A DNA stretch of 64,000 bases from Musa acuminata AAA Group (Eukaryota; Streptophyta; Magnoliopsida; Zingiberales; Musaceae): positions 43,036,001 to 43,100,000 of the forward strand of contig NC_088357.1 of assembly GCF_036884655.1 (NCBI RefSeq), written 5' to 3'. This document shows positions 28,344 through 45,693 of the stretch, one piece after another. The notes under the pieces are model-generated. The model was not told the origin of the DNA and did no database searches. It worked only from the letters and a program-made list of their open reading frames with translations. The position numbers and the translations under genes were made by a program. Within the stretch, counting starts at the first letter, position 1; each line of letters starts with the position of its first letter.

Positions 28344-30746
28344 AATAGAACATGGAGTAGAGGCACAGAGCTTTCCTTAGACAGAGGTCAAGGACATGAA
28401 CTCTTATAGAGGTAAGAGCGGGATCATGTCGTTCCATAGGTCTTTCATTCTAATGGAGCGGACTCATCTTGCATGATGCCAAAGATAAAGAGAGCTTCTG
28501 GGCACATGCACCTTATCTCGGAAAAACATTTGATGGAGAAACTAAGGACACTCAAATTGCGAAGGCTAAGTTAGGTTCATAAGGCCTTGACATGGGGCAA
28601 GAGGATCCAAAGGCAGGTACTCTTGAAGAATATACCATAGTGCTACCATTCAAGTTGCCATGAAGGAAGCGGTGCATGGCGGAGATTGTGCTGGTAGGGG
28701 CAGAGGCCCAAGATCTAGACAATAATACACCAAATTTAGCGAAGTCGGTGGACTTCGGGAGCTACTAAGTGATAGACTGTCCTAGAGCTGTGTTTTGTCT
28801 GAGTGTGACCCGAGAGCGGGTGGACGAATGTAGATTACAACATGGTACAGCAGATTGTGGTGGAATAGTTCGTGGCAATGCGATATATACGAATATAGTC
28901 CCATGAGGGACTGTATCATATGGAGGTATGATCATGAGCTATTAGGAGCTCTACTTCGGTGAACAATACGACGGCAAGAAGAGCTATGAATTTAACGAGT
29001 GAAGGACATGGTACCGCAGAGGCAGGTCTTCCGTGCATGCATCGAATTTTGCATCGGATGAAAGCCTTGGTCATTAGCATATAGGCGTTGTGTACCACCA
29101 AGGGAAAAGTTCAAATGCAAGTACCAATGAGTTCCATGGGAGGGACTTGATCATGCAAAGGTATGATCAAAGCAATTGGAGAGTTGGACTACTCCAGAGC
29201 CTATATTCGCTTAAGGGAGCCCAACAAGTCAAAGGACAAGGTCGAGTAAGCGAACATTGCTACCAAAGAAGCTAAGGAGAACAGAATCAGTGCAAACTCT
29301 ACAACATAATGACAAAGGCCATGCATAAGAGTTGTAGTCTATCTTTCCATCGACCAAAGGGAGCTACTTGGAGAACATAGATGTGTTGAAGTAGGGGGTC
29401 GAAAGGGGCGATGAAGCGACGATGAGTCTAAAGAGACTTAGCTACCAAAAACCAAGTATTAGTTGGAATGAAAGTGGACTCGGAGGAGTGCCATAGAGAC
29501 ATATCTACTGATCGTGAAGAAAAGGGGATATAGATGCGAGACGATGGATAGTAGGGCCATGGGCATGGTAGCGCCATGGTACCGTAAAGGTGGGACTTAC
29601 GTGAAGTCATCAATCCGTTGCTCTCATTGAGGGTGCTTGGTCATGAAAGAGGTCGAGGAGGTGAAGCATGCAAAGGCAAACTCCAAGTACCGAGACAAGG
29701 CTGAAGGGCAGAGGCCAAGGAACTTCGTAAAACTAGTGTCAACAAGGTTCTCATCAAGATAGCTGAGAGTGAAGGACTTCGGGTCATGCAAGAATGCATG
29801 ACCAAGGAACGAAGTAGGCAGTACATGGTATTGTACCTTTGCTACTCAATGGAGTAGGCGACAAGGTTAATGGAGAAGACGGTACAATCCTAGAGGCGAC
29901 CAAAACTATTAGAAACTTACTCTATTGGGGTGAAAACTTCCTGCATTCCAGAAGTTTGATGACATTGAGAAGGTGAATCACAGTAGCTAACTTAACGTAA
30001 GAAGTGCAAATACTTCGAGTGCTTCAGAAGTGTGAGTAAAAAGCAGGCGAAGGTCAATAACCAGCTTGATGCATAGAGTACAACCCTCGAGGATGTGGGC
30101 GAAGTCAAGTAACATTTGCCTTCTCAACTCATAAGAGAATGGGTGAAATCGAATACCTCAATTTTCTTATCTATCTAATAGAGAAGCTCTGCACAGGTTC
30201 AAAGATCATTCGAAGATAATGGAAGACAATAGTTGTCAAATCCTCACCAAATGGTGATTAGTGCTACTGAGAGTAGATTATCCACTTCATTTCTCAACAG
30301 AATATTAATCGAAAGTGGAAGTGATGCGAATCTACTTGGACGTGACAACTAAGTGAAAGAAGAGTCGATGGGCAAATTTTGTGGAGGAAGGACCCAAAAC
30401 TTCAAAAGTTTACGAGATGATGCTCATTAAAGCTCCAACAAGCATCCACCTAGTTCAAGCAGCATGAGGCATTTGAGATATTGGTATATAGTATGGATGG
30501 CCTTTTCCGAAGGATCTGCAGGAACCAACAGGGATCAACACAACTCAGTTAATCCCATACTAGAGTCAGAGTTATTGGTGAGTTGAAGCAGCATGATGGA
30601 TCAAAAGTTCGACTACTCAATAATAGCAGCGGAGAGTAGCTGAGAGCCAAGAGACGTATTGCGGCTAGAGCAGAATATCAAAGACTCAGCAAAGGCGAGG
30701 AGTTGTAATGTCGACAAATGCTTCGTCGAAGACGTCGAAGGAATAA

Positions 30747-30757
30747 GTGGGGGAGAA
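30747..30757 (+). other. Polypurine tract of the LARD-like element
   Basis: A purine run AGTGGGGGAGAA ends immediately before TGTCA of the right LTR, as expected for plus-strand priming. Confidence 0.75.
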
Positions 30758-31205
30758 TGTCATAGAGAAAATTCTAAACATGATGTTTAATGTAATGCTT
30801 ATGTATGTCCATATCTTTTGATTTTTCATGCTTTGCACAGCATGTAGAGGGACGGTCAAAGGCTTAACAGCCCCATTTTAGTTAGGTTTGGTAGTCGTTT
30901 TAGGCTTCTAAATAAATGTTATGTTATGTAGATATTTATGAGAGATACTCAGTCTATAGTAGACCATTTTGACCCTTTGTTGTGCAACCGTTCAGAGCTT
31001 GCAAAGTCTGTTTGTAATTTGCATTGCCTATGAAGGGTTTTATGAAATGTTTGCTGATAGATCATAAGTGAGACGCTTTCTCTAACTCGTTTTCTCTTTT
31101 ATAGGTCCTAAGAGACAATGTGAGGTTTCAGGGAGACTGACCTTTGCGGACGGACACGCAAGAGTGCTGCACGACTTAGGCAAAACTAGTTAAATACGTG
31201 AGAAA
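30758..31205 (+). repeat. 3' LTR of the LARD-like element
   Basis: Starts TGTCATAG and aligns with 23801-24243. The end is set by the end of similarity (GTGAGAAA). Confidence 0.75.
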
Positions 31206-32545
31206 TCGACCATCATACCTCGTCACCCTCCTCCAATAGCACCTCCATCTACTCTCCTTACCAACACATACACATCCTCTCATCCTCGTCGATCACACAC
31301 GTGCACTAGTACCCTACCTCCGCCATGTCACCCCACCTTCAGGCGAACACGTCAAAGTGCTCCGTAGTCAATGAGAATTATGCTTGCATTTCTATAGGGA
31401 AGCCACCGAGAACACAAAATGCATCTCACGTGAAGCCACGTCACTTATTGTGGTCCCATGCCATGTTAGGTAGGTGGACCCACATAATGGCCACCACGTC
31501 GTAGGTTAGCATGGACCGCAATGTATTCTTTCTCTTGTTACACCCGTATTATGAACACCATCCGGCACGCCTCCGACCTAGTGCATGCAAAGGAGGAGCG
31601 TCGTGGGTTGGGCATGGTAGCCCCATGGTGCCAAACTCAGGACGCCACATCATAGACGTGGATGTCATCAACAAAGGCCCAAGAGTGGTAGCCCAATCCA
31701 CCAACCACCACTAATTCCCTCTTGATAGCGGTTAGACGATAGTAGAGAGAGAGGCTACGAGAGCAACCAAGGATTGGTGGTAGTGAGATCTAGGCACCAG
31801 TGGTCGACTTGAAGAACAAAGATGGGAAATTAAGGGGGAAGAGAGGGTTGTTGTTAGGGAGAGATAGACTTCCATTAGACGAGGTAATGGAAGTCCGTTG
31901 GCCTCACTTGACCTGTTGTCACCCTCGTTTAGTCCCATCCACAAGGTGTCCTAAGTTAGGCACCATGGAGTCCCCATATCCAATATGTGGCGCTCCTCTT
32001 TTGTGTGTGTCAGGTTAAAGGAGTGCCAAATAGTGTTTGTGGCTAGCAAGCACGACAAGAGAAAGTGCATTGTGTCCATGCTAGCCTACAACATGACAAT
32101 TGACGCATAGGTCCACTTATTTGATATGGCGTGGGGGCACGATGAGTGTTGTGGGTTCACACACTATATTATGCATCGTCGATGGCTTCCTCATGATGGC
32201 ACAAGCGTAATTTTCACGGATCGTAAAGGCCTTAGACATGATCGTGTAGAGGGTGGGGCAACGTAGAGGAGAGAAAACTATTGGAAGTGAGGTACTAATG
32301 CGAGTGTAGTGAGATTAGATGGAATTGTTGTTGGCGGGGGATGAGAGTGAATTTCATTGATAACACTTGAAATGATCATTATATCATTGATAAAATTAAT
32401 AATTCTGTACGTGCTATTTCGTATTTATATATTTTGTTAGAAAATCTGATGACGATAAATAAGATTAAATATCTTATTTTTATATTAAAAATATAATATA
32501 AAAATTTTAAATCTAAAAAATCAGAATACTGAAAAGGTTTAATTA
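31206..32545. other. Intergenic, nothing recognised
   Basis: Mixed-composition DNA with only short frames. Some of it may be further decayed transposon sequence. No assignment made. Confidence 0.4.
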
Positions 32546-32550
32546 CGAGG

Positions 32551-32573
32551 GGGGCTACTATATAAGGAGCCCC
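32551..32573 (+). promoter_or_regulatory. TATA box of DPH3 inside a small inverted repeat
   Basis: CTATATAAGG lies about 85 bases before the DPH3 start codon, a suitable TATA distance. It is enclosed by GGGGCT (32551-32556) and its complement AGCCCC (32568-32573). Confidence 0.5.
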
Positions 32574-32650
32574 GTATTCTGCCGCTCGAACCAAAGCTTC
32601 GTTCTCTAGGTCTTCTCCGAAGGCGAACGTTTGGAGATTGGATCGAGATC

Positions 32651-32911
32651 ATGTCGTACGACGAGGTGGAGATCGAGGACATGGAGTGGAGCGAGGAGCT
32701 GCAGGCCTTCACCTACCCATGCCCCTGCGGCGACCTCTTCCAGATCACCAAGGAGGAACTCCGCCTCGGAGAGGAGATCGCCCGCTGCCCTAGCTGCTCC
32801 CTGTTCATTACTGTCGTCTACAACCCCGAGGACTTCGCCGCTGACCCCACCCCCGACCCCAACAGCAGGAAAAAGACCCCCGCCCAGCCCTCCCCTGTCG
32901 CCGTTGCTTGA
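32651..32911 (+). CDS. DPH3: Diphthamide biosynthesis protein 3 (CSL zinc finger)
   Basis: An intact single-exon frame of 86 aa, beginning MSYDEVEIEDMEW. The DPH-type CSL zinc-binding domain is complete: Cys24 and Cys26 (CPCGDLFQI) plus Cys46 and Cys49 (CPSCSLFITV). DPH3 (KTI11 in yeast) is a small iron/zinc protein that supplies electrons to the DPH1-DPH2 radical enzyme in the first step of diphthamide formation on translation factor eEF2. It also serves Elongator-dependent tRNA wobble modification. The length matches family members (about 80-90 aa). The coding sequence is GC-rich. A CAG/GTTAGG donor 13 bases after the stop points to a 3' UTR intron. Confidence 0.95.
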   Translation: MSYDEVEIEDMEWSEELQAFTYPCPCGDLFQITKEELRLGEEIARCPSCSLFITVVYNPEDFAADPTPDPNSRKKTPAQPSPVAVA

Positions 32912-32924
32912 GCTGGAACAGCAG

Positions 32925-34836
32925 GTTAGGGTTCCGATCATCTGATTTGTTTCCCCAGAATTCGCTACTCCTAAGAATTTTTTTAAAATTCTAAATGTTT
33001 GTTTTCACGAATTCAACAATAATTATGGCGAAAAATAAAAAAGATCCCATACAACTTGTCGATTTGGCCTCTTCAGAGTAGGGAAGACTGACTGGCTGAT
33101 ATGTTTGCAATGCCAATTTCTTGTTAAGCAGGAGGATCTTATGCTGCCATTAGTCATCATTGGCTGTTTCCCACAAGAAAAAGAAAAATAATAGAGTATG
33201 GATATACAAAAATCATTGCTTTTATCCTTAAATGCGCTTTTATGCGGCTTTTATTCTTACTCGCATGTAAGGATTGGTATCTTTCAACAGAACTATGGTG
33301 ACTAGTAGCTCAACAAATCTACGATGGTTTTGGTAATATCAAGTGAAGCACTTTTGGCTTTATATGAAAAAAATTGACACATATACTGGGATACTCATGA
33401 AAGATAATTAGATACTGTTCTTGGTCTGTAATTGGGTACGAAGATCTAGTAGGGCATGGACCAGATTCTATGGCAACTTAATACATACACTGTAGTTGTA
33501 ATTTGATTATGTTAGAACATAACCAAACAAAATTTTGATTCCATCGTACTACTGTAATATTTATTGACTCAACTGAATCAAAATATCTTATCTGAACATG
33601 GCAAACTACTCATGTTGTAGTATGTACCATGGCCCAAACTAGCGAATCAACAGACCATATTTCCTATGTACCATAAACCATGCAAAGTGATGTCCATATG
33701 CTTGCACCCGCACCATGACCTAGAGTGCTTAATATTTTCATTATGGCTTTGCTTGAGCTCATTATTTTAAGCTAAATCGACTTGTTTGTCTGGCTTTTCT
33801 TTGTTTTGAGTATTTTTATACCTCAGTGAAGTACTGTTTGAAAAGCTTTCTACACTATTCAAACCTTAATGATTTAGTTTTTGTTAAAAAAAAGTATACA
33901 ACACAAATGTATCAACCCTCTAGAATAACTGAAACAATGATGGTTGATCTTCTGAAATTACTTTAGAAAAAGTGTTGTACTTTGACACAAGCTATGACTT
34001 AAAAGAAACCTACAGGTATCTGACCAATGTTCGACATCTGAATAGTTCACTGGATTGATTCAGTTAAAAATTTGGAGTTTCTTATCTAGGTTATTTTTTC
34101 TTGCATCTTAAAGAAGACAAAATTTTCTTGTAGAGTTGAGAGCCTCAATAGAACATGGCAGGAAGACAGCTAGTTGGCAAATGCTTCTTCCTTGCTGGGT
34201 CATTTAAACTAATGAATTGTTCTCGCAACATTACTGGAATCATGGATAATTCTTGTCTTGACATCGCGAATTTATCCCTTTGCCAATGGAATTATAAATA
34301 TAAACCATATTTGTTATGCTTTTCAACTGCATAATTCACTGGTATCATTCTCATCTGCTTCCAAATTCTTTTATGCTAAATATGGGTGAATTATTTAATA
34401 AAACACTGGATTCAAGATGCGTGTTGGAGGTTTGAGCATAATCTGTAGTTGGATGTTAACTTGAATTTGATGTTTTTAAGTATTGCAAAAACACCATAGA
34501 ATGCCAACTGACTACAAATCTTAGTGTGTTTTACCATCTGTATAAATCAAAGGAGTCTAGTTAGCAACCAAGGATAGTAATTTTAATTCTTGTGGACTTG
34601 GAAAGAGCCTCTAGGAAGCAACAATTTCAATCTGAAGCTTAGGCCAACAGAATGAAGTACATCTATGGTGTAAAGAATTATAAACTACTACATTGTAAAG
34701 AATTATTTGGCTGACAAGATTGCTGTGTATGGAAATATACTAAATCTTCTAATAGGCCTTTTATGTTATATTCTTTTTAGCTAGTCAAGATCCCAATGGA
34801 ATATAACCCATGATCTAACCAATCTGTCTTTTGCAG
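32925..34836 (+). other. Probable 3' UTR intron of DPH3
   Basis: A donor (GCAG then GTTAGG) lies 13 bases after the stop codon, and a good acceptor (TCTTTTGCAG) ends at 34836. The stretch between is AT-rich with no coding frame. It would be an unusually long 3' UTR intron, inferred only from signals. Confidence 0.4.
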
Positions 34837-34843
34837 GAATCAC

Positions 34844-34981
34844 GAGATGTCACTGGCAATAGAACACAGACATGGAATTATGGATGCAACCTGACGGTAT
34901 AAATTTAAAGTTGAGATGTCACTGGTAATAGAACACAGACATGGAATTATGGATACAACCTGACAGTATAAATTTAAAGTT
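34844..34981. repeat. 69-bp tandem duplication
   Basis: GAGATGTCACTGG starts at 34844 and again at 34913. The two units differ at only about three positions and both end TATAAATTTAAAGTT. If the proposed DPH3 3' UTR intron is real, this lies in the DPH3 3' UTR exon. Confidence 0.93.
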
Positions 34982-39277
<4,296 letters not shown>

Positions 39278-40137
39278 AGCCAATGCCTTCCCCCATCACT
39301 TCGTCGTTCTCGTTCTCTGTTTTCCTCCTGTTGAGTGATCACTAAAGAACAAAGGAATCTTTGGGGCGTCATAAACAACGAATGAAGACACCGCAAGTGC
39401 TCGCAATTTTGTCGAACACTTGCAGTGCTCAACAGGCAGCCGACTGTTCGTTCATGCTGCCTTTTCTTTGTTCCAAATTGCTGCGTGTATGAGAGAAAGA
39501 AGAAGAAATTAAACATTTAAGCTGTAGACTGTGATGTGCTACCTGTGGTGGAATAGAGCAGCACAAGTAAGATCACAAAATCCATGCCATGAATCTATCT
39601 ACCTAATATCATTAAATAAAATAATAAACTTAATAAAAGAAACCATAATTATACTGGTCTCTAAATAGATGACTAATTGGATATGATGTCCTACACAACA
39701 ATAATATTGTACTCCTTGATGATATGATATGACATGACATGCAAAGTGGGTTTAACCTATGCAAAGCCTCGACTGTCTGATAGAGAAAGCAATTTATATA
39801 TTTCAGCAGTCATTCTGACATGCAACAATGGGGGTAAACTTAAGTACAAACAATACCTCACTTGGTCACAGAAGAAGAGTGCACACAATGTGATCCAACA
39901 CATCTAAATCTTGCTTGATATTCCAGAAAACAGGTTTCAAGATCATGAGAGGGAAAGACAATATTTGAATTTCAATTATTCACTTTGGAAAAGAAGAAAA
40001 AGATATGGATATATGTATAAATATGAGGTGGCTTGGAAGACACAACTGCACAATAGGTTTGACAGATCACATATCATTTTAAGACACTCAAGAAAACAAT
40101 AATAACAAAGAAAAGACATGTCTTTGAACCATAATTA
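39278..40137. other. Intergenic between convergent GGPPS and TBC genes
   Basis: 3' UTRs of both genes and AT-rich spacer. Nothing else identified. Confidence 0.45.
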
Positions 40138-43100
40138 TTAATCATCACATTCAGATAGGAAGTTGCTAATATTACGAAGCTCTTCAAGAGCAGCCATCGC
40201 TGCAACTTGCCCGTCTCCGCTAATTGTGGTCGACTTGCTGTCCTTGGAGCCATCAAGGCCTTGATCTTGCTTGAAGATTGACTCGATGACCTGACAACCA
40301 AAAGAAATGATCTTAAATGGTTAGCATAACAGGAACAATATGCGAAGTTGATGTGTACAGAATCAGATAGCACAAATCTGAAGCCTAGACTAGCTTGTGA
40401 TCTCATCTATTAAAACTTTCATTTTGTAACATAACTTGTTGGGCAAGTGATGGAGCAGAATTTAGTGCTAATGAGGGTTTTTTCTGTTTGCATGTTTCAT
40501 GTTCCAATGCTGAAAATAAAGTTGGACAAAGTAGAAGATTTATGGTTTCTATGTTTTCTTGACAATCAAGATGAATCATGAAGGGAAAAAGTTATTGCAG
40601 TTTTATCAATGTAGGCCTACTCAGAAGAGTAAAACCACAAAACTTCCTTCTTTACCTATTATAATTGTATCAGATATTTGACACAGAGGACACTATCTTC
40701 TTGTTGCAATGCATAATATGCTAATAATTTTATATTCACTGTACAGTAGTGCTGAAATTGATGCATACAACTAAACAGTGTAAACTATATATATGGAGAC
40801 TGCAAACTTAGAGCAGGCAAGATAATATTTAATTCATAAAGTGGCAAATTAGTCATAAAAAAATTTCACGTAAGATGATATGCATAATTAGAAATCCAAT
40901 TGAAATTAATAAATCCATGATATATATCTAGAAGTTTTGAGTAGAATTTGAAATGATGAGATGATCATGTTAGTGCTATGCTGGATTTTTTTATTTCTTG
41001 TTGCAAACATACTAAGAGAGTATTTGTAGGCACAAGAAACAAAGAATAGGAGCTGAAACAAACTGTGAACTCTTACCTGAATGTTTTCAAGCATGGCCTT
41101 TGCGATGCCTCTTAAATTCCCAGCAACATTTTTGTCTTCATCTTCTATCGCCCATTGAGCTTCAAAGGAACTGTGACATGGATCTCCTGAAGTCCCAATA
41201 ACATTTTTGTCTTCATCTTCTATATTCCTGGAAACTTCAAAAGAATTGTGGCATGGATCAGAAGCTGGAGCACTATAAATACTTCCACAGTTATCTGCAA
41301 CAATGTGGGATTTTTGTGGTTCAACAGCTATTCTGTTCCCCATGTTCCCTTCAGCATAGCCTCTATTAAACCTCCGAAGCCACTGAAATCTGCCAGAAAG
41401 TGGTTTCCACTTTTTGAGACCTCCTGCTTGTTTTTCTACACTATAAGGTCCTTGTCCACTCCTGCTGCTAGTAATAGAATTCTCTTCCTTATCAATGCTG
41501 GCATTACATGGCTTCTCCGCAGAATTGGTCTCATCACAGGTTCTGCCGATCAGTGAACTTGAAGTGATGCTGCTATCCTCTGAGTCATACTCATGGTCAT
41601 TAACCATTCTATGGGGACTGGTGGCTGTGGACAAGGAGTTATCTGCATTGAAGCGTGATTCTTCCGCTACATCCAATCCCTTAACTATGACATCTTGATC
41701 AATATGTTCCTCAACATAATCTGTTTCTGCTTCTATCTCCAAGCACAGAGATTCATCAGTAGCTGAGATGCGTGGAACTTTATCGGATCTATAGATACCA
41801 TGGTTTCTATCAACACCGGTACTTGTATCAGAAGGCCCAACATTTTTATTCTCACTCTGAAATTCTGTGGGGCAAGGATCAGAAGCTGTCCTAGGTAAAT
41901 TGAATCTTTCTATTAGTGGCCCGTCAGCCATATCGCTTGAAACTGTATCGCCACAATTTTCCTTGTCAAGTTCCTCTGCTGCATGCAACAACCTCCATTT
42001 CTCTTCCCAGTAGCTATCTGATAATAGGTTTGGAGTAACAGGACTAGAACCATATGAAAGACTCTGACCTCGTCTACCTCCACATTGATGCCCTGGGATT
42101 CCTCCTTGGGATGAACAAGAGAAAACCGTATCAAGTGCAAGAGATTGCAATGACTTTGCCTTCTCAATTGACTTCTTCACACTAATATCTTCAGGTAAAT
42201 TTAACAACCGTTGGAGACAAGCAGTCGCATACTCAGTGGCTAGTATTGAAGATCTTAGCTGAAGTAGCATGGAAACTGCCATTGCCAAGATGAAGGCTCC
42301 CCTCGGTGAGCACAATATCCGGCATCCAAGCTCTGACTCATTTGCTTTATCAGGAAAAGATATAAGGTTAGGAAAAGAGAATATTTCATCCCAAACAACT
42401 AAAAGATCCTCAAGAGAAAATTCACGTCCAAATAAAAGACGCAGCCATCGTAATGCGAAGTATTGGGGCTCTACCCCAAGCTCAACAAGATGGCTATGAA
42501 GAGATGAGTCGATGATGGAGAGCAATTGATACATTGCAGAAGATGCTTCTATTATAGGTGGTAATCCAGTACTGGACCCTATGGAAGGAGATGGAGAGAA
42601 GAGCTCTGCCATGACAACCACACTATTTGCATCATTCATTAAATAATCAAACATGCAGTAGGCATCATGTTCCATGAATTTTTCAGATAAAACAACACCT
42701 AATTCGCCCTCTACTCCATAAGCATCACTCATCAAGAATATGTCCTTTGTTTCAGGATCAAGCTCATCTAGACTTCTTACTTTGGCACTCTTCTCCTGGA
42801 CACTACCATCTTTATCAGTTGCTGCTGTATTCATATTCATGATCTTTTCAAATCTGTAGGCAGAACTTAATTCGATTTCAGGGAGGGATACCCCATGAAA
42901 TTCATCACTGAAGTAGTCTTCATATTTGTCCCGTACTTGGGAAAGGTACTGCAGATCAATATGAAGTACATACAAAAGTGGAGCCAGTAGTTCATGCATT
43001 CCTGTAGGTACAGATACATATTTATTGTCACTTCAAGTAGAAACACAATCATAGTGGTCAAAATGCTATACAAAATAAATGGCATGTCTGAAATCTGTTG

Positions 43101-45028
43101 GATAAGACACAGTCATGGTTGTTCAATTGGACAGAGTAGCAGTTTGTAACTTACAAGCTTCTAAAAAATAATATAGCCTTACTTTCTAAGCACCTGTTCC
43201 CTATTGCATAATGTTTGGGCTAAAACCAAACAGCACAAGGACCAGAGTTATAGAGTTGTATGCTTCTCATAATAACATAACGTAACATAACCGACATTTT
43301 GATTAGATGACAATAAAATTTTTTTTGAAACATTCAATCTGAGCACTAGAGGAGAAAAATAGAACTTTGTGATTCATTATTGAAGTTATATGTGACACAA
43401 GTGATCCATGAAGATACGAATTCATACTTGCCTTAGTGACTATCATCATTTTTGCATTTATTAAACATTGGAATACCTAGAGAACTAGTCTTGAAATCAA
43501 GCTGGTTGAAGGTAGCAAATTCTGATCTTTTATTTGTAAGGGAAAACTTCACCTTGAAAACTAACACAAAATTACTTGTGGAACTGTAGCCACACAAGTA
43601 CTGACAGCGATAAAACAATGGTATCTCCAGCAAGCATAACAAAAACATAGTTGGAAGCCTGGACACACTTAATATGTGTACTAAAGAAACAAAAAATTGG
43701 AATGGCATTAATATGTTATATTAAGTGGCTTTTGAGAAGGCATGCTGCTGGTTTCAATTGCAAAAGAAAATACTGATGCAACAGCCAAACTACCTAGAAA
43801 TGGGAAGCAAATTTCTACATAAAAAGATGAATAGCCACCTTGTCTATATCCACACTCTGGATGAATAAGACACCACAATAGGAGTATTTGCCTCAACATG
43901 GCCTGACATGTAGCTGTCTGGAAGTAGCCTTCCTGGTCAGGATACAACCGTGACAAATCTTGATCAAGCATCTTCTCCAGTTCAGCATTTCGAAAATAGA
44001 GGCTCCACAAGCTATCTGTGAAGAGAATGCACTACAAGATTAGGACTATAACCCCCCCAGGAATAAGTAAGGCTGAGCAGGTACATCTTTTATGAACTCA
44101 TCCAATCCAAAGAAAACATAAAAATCAACTTCTGAGAGTGGGTTAGTGTGCATTTTATACAGAGGAATCTGGCTACGTCAATTTGCAGAACACAAATGTG
44201 ATAACCACATCCTACATTCACAACGCATGAATATAAACATTAGAAAAGCTGCATTACACAAAGAGGAAGACTTTTGGATAGTGATTTGTTGTACGCATAA
44301 GCATAGTTTGGTCAAGATAGGATCTTTTGATAACGATCAGGCTTTGAACTTTTGAAGGAGTGCACAATATACACATAATAATCAAGAAAAGAGGTAGAGC
44401 CAGTTTACCACTTCACCTGGACTTTGTGATAATGGATTGTCCACAATAAGATCAGGTGATTTGCTTTCATCCTTGGAGAGATGAGGATCTACTATAAGCC
44501 GGCGCCTTAAATGGGCATACCTATCAACAAAAAGTTACAAATAATAAATAAAGACAAATTTCCAATAACAATAAATAACGGCTTAAATTCGAACCCATTT
44601 AGAAGAGAAATAATGGATTCACACACAGAAGATGTCATCTTGAAGCTGATGATACTATAGATTTGCATTTGATCAATTGGAGATTCGCCATTGCCAGTCT
44701 AAATCAAGAAAACATAAAAAATGAGAATTCTTTTAGGTGATAGCCGACCGGTTACCAATTGGGGAACCCATTTATGGAATTCAATGAAACATCGTCTTCT
44801 CATTTGAGGTATAATTGAGAGAAACAACGGAGAAAAGCTCAACAAGGCATAATTCTACCTTCTCCTAGAATCTGCGGCGACCCGCCGGATATCATCGATC
44901 GAAGCAGGAGACTTGGGCAGGATGCCGAGATCGATGCGCCATCGGACACCTCGAAGGCTCGTGAATCTGGACCCCGAGATGGATTCCCGAATCGGAGACG
45001 CATGATCGGATGCAGGGACAGGCGGCAT
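40138..45028 (-). CDS. TBC-domain Rab GTPase-activating protein (TBC1D5-like)
   Basis: Five coding exons on the minus strand: 44859-45028, 44417-44520, 43839-44015, 41077-43001 and 40138-40290. Phases fit and the product is 842 aa. The start MPPVPASDHASP at 45028 is the first ATG before a conserved GVRWRIDLGILP segment. TBC-domain landmarks are the arginine-finger motif (LDQDLSRLYP, exon 3), the glutamine-finger region GYRQGMHELLAPLLYVL across the exon 3/4 junction, and FALRWLRLLFGREFSLEDLLVVWDEIF. After the domain comes a long Ser/Asp/Glu-rich tail of low complexity. The C-terminus (residues about 793-842) is a separate short exon. TBC proteins accelerate GTP hydrolysis by Rab GTPases; TBC1D5 acts with Rab7 and retromer at endosomes. 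The Rab specificity of this plant member is not known to me. Confidence 0.9.
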
Positions 45029-45202
45029 CACCCTGCTCCCGGTCAGCGTGGAACTCCGATCGCTTTTCGACTGCTTCGAAGAAGAAATCTGGAGAAAAGG
45101 TGAAAGAATAAGAGCACGAGGAAGGGAAAGTTGGGATCTTTATCGGAATTTGGGGAGGGAAAGGCAACGAAGAATTCGTAACGAATGTGCTGCTAACCTT
45201 TT

Positions 45203-45245
45203 CTTTCTCTCTCTCTCTTCTCTCTCTCTCTCTCTCCCTCTCTTT
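45203..45245. repeat. CT-rich tract in the TBC 5' leader region
   Basis: Interrupted (CT)n, read as (GA)n on the coding strand, about 180-215 bases upstream of the TBC start codon. It may lie in the 5' UTR or core promoter. Confidence 0.9.
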
Positions 45246-45404
45246 TGTCCTATCTTATTTGATGTCCTGCGTGGAAGGGGACGAGGGAGAAGTTGCAAGA
45301 ATGGCAGTTGTATAATTTTTATTTTTATTTTTTTGCTTCTTATTTTTGGCAAGGTTGCAAATACTAAGTCAGTGGTTTCATATTTTTAAGCTTTAAGTTA
45401 TATA

Positions 45405-45427
45405 TATATATATATATATATATATAA
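45405..45427. repeat. (TA)n microsatellite
   Basis: A pure TA run of about 11 units. Confidence 0.95.
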
Positions 45428-45649
45428 TGGAAGTGTATTTTTTGGGTTGTCAACGGAAATAGAGACCAGTTATAGGGTCTCTCGCTGATGATTAAATAAA
45501 TAAATAAAACCTTTTTAGAAAAGGAAAACTTATAAATGTGAGTTGAGAGACGGGTCGGAGGCTTAAGCTTAATTGTATCAATAAAAGAGAATGAAGGTTG
45601 TGAGCTCGCCTCCCTGAGTTCAGAGTAGCAGATACCGAGTTTGGTCAAG

Positions 45650-45652
<3 letters not shown>

Positions 45653-45693
<41 letters not shown>

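Larger units (their letters stand above)
23801..31205 (+). mobile_element. Old LTR element without coding capacity (LARD-like)
   Basis: Two diverged direct repeats (about 443 and 448 bp) beginning TGTCA flank an interior with a tRNA-iMet-type primer-binding site directly after the left repeat and a polypurine tract directly before the right one. The orientation is therefore forward. After removing the two solo LTRs inside it, the interior is about 3.5 kb. I could not recognise gag, protease, RT or integrase in any frame. It thus looks like a large retrotransposon derivative that was mobilised by another element, or a very decayed one. The exact 3' edges of the LTRs are uncertain and no clear target duplication was found. 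By eye the LTRs are only about 80-85 percent identical, so the insertion is old. Confidence 0.7.

Noticed and set aside
41248..42499. Forward frames of 67-102 codons
   Set aside because: Antisense shadows of TBC exon 4.
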